DNA of 31,757 nucleotides from JAYRGC01 sp041908065 (GTDB lineage: Bacteria; Pseudomonadota; Alphaproteobacteria; UBA9219). This document shows, one piece after another, positions 31,661-31,757 of this stretch (positions are counted from its first letter, which is position 1; every line of letters begins with the position of its first letter). The notes beneath the pieces are model-generated. The model saw only the letters and a list, made by a program, of their open reading frames with translations, was not told the origin of the DNA and did no database searches. The stretch is from contig JAYRGC010000018.1 in the NCBI GenBank assembly GCA_041908065.1, positions 1-31,757 of the forward strand. The letters run 5' to 3'. The translations under genes were made by a program, and so were the position numbers.

Positions 31661-31757
31661 GGCTCTTACGTAAAACGGGTGGGTAATTTGGCCGCCAAAC
31701 GCAACAACAATCACTGTCATCTACCCTGTTACAGTCACAAGCTGTCATTGCGAGCCG
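31661..31757. mobile_element. Left end of dispersed TIR element, copy H (cut by window edge)
   Basis: Starts GGCTCTTACGTAAAACGGGT, then GGGTAATTTGGCCGCCAAAC, the same end type as the left side of copy E and the inverted right side of copy G. The first bases of the module (GTCATTGCGAGCCG) close the window. Confidence 0.7.

Overview
The window looks like chromosomal DNA of an alphaproteobacterium. The evidence is a pyruvate dehydrogenase E1 beta subunit with an N-terminal lipoyl domain, a DUF4167 protein, the rpoZ-rsh neighbourhood, a dimeric-type NADP isocitrate dehydrogenase and the uvrC-pgsA pair. I cannot place it below class level. Genes are mostly housekeeping, with short gaps in which one family of dispersed inverted-repeat elements recurs.

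Layout. 1-3408 (minus): a secretin lipoprotein, then tatC, tatB and tatA. 3572-5208 (plus): eno and ftsB. 5383-9811 (plus): pdhA, a small antitoxin-like HTH gene, pdhB, pdhC and a GNAT acetyltransferase ending inside a perfect 51-bp inverted repeat. 10032-11741 (plus): a 29-codon hydrophobic ORF and a Zn/Mn-type ABC ATPase and permease. 12110-15137 (minus): an exported protein of unknown function, a Uup-like ABC-F protein and rnhB. 15693-16328 (plus): DUF4167 protein. 16638-20543 (minus): icd, a degenerate GGDEF protein, a Tat-signal amidase and a TPR lipoprotein. 20954-23428 (plus): uvrC and pgsA. 23486-25639 (minus): a uracil-DNA-glycosylase-like protein, a coiled-coil protein and a NYN-domain protein. 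25947-31400 (plus): rpoZ, a divergent RelA/SpoT paralogue, the canonical rsh and a CinA-C/PncC amidase.

Three things stand out. First, a second RSH-like gene lies directly between rpoZ and the canonical rsh. It has lost the HD hydrolase residues but keeps several synthetase signature residues and a recognisable TGS-like segment. Second, the pdh operon appears to carry its only lipoyl domain on E1 beta: the E2 has only a subunit-binding domain and a catalytic core, and an antitoxin-like regulator sits between pdhA and pdhB. Third, a family of MITE-like elements with ends GGCTCTTACGCAAAAC occupies most gaps over about 300 bp. One 88-bp copy has an 8-9 bp target duplication. Larger copies carry an internal GTCATTGCGAG/CTCGCAATGAC palindromic module, and one copy has the loop of this module flipped.

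Functional links: tatABC could export the amidase, whose signal peptide has a twin-arginine motif. RpoZ and the two RSH-type proteins belong to the stringent response. PDH and ICD feed and run the TCA cycle. No rRNA, tRNA, CRISPR array or intact transposase gene was found.
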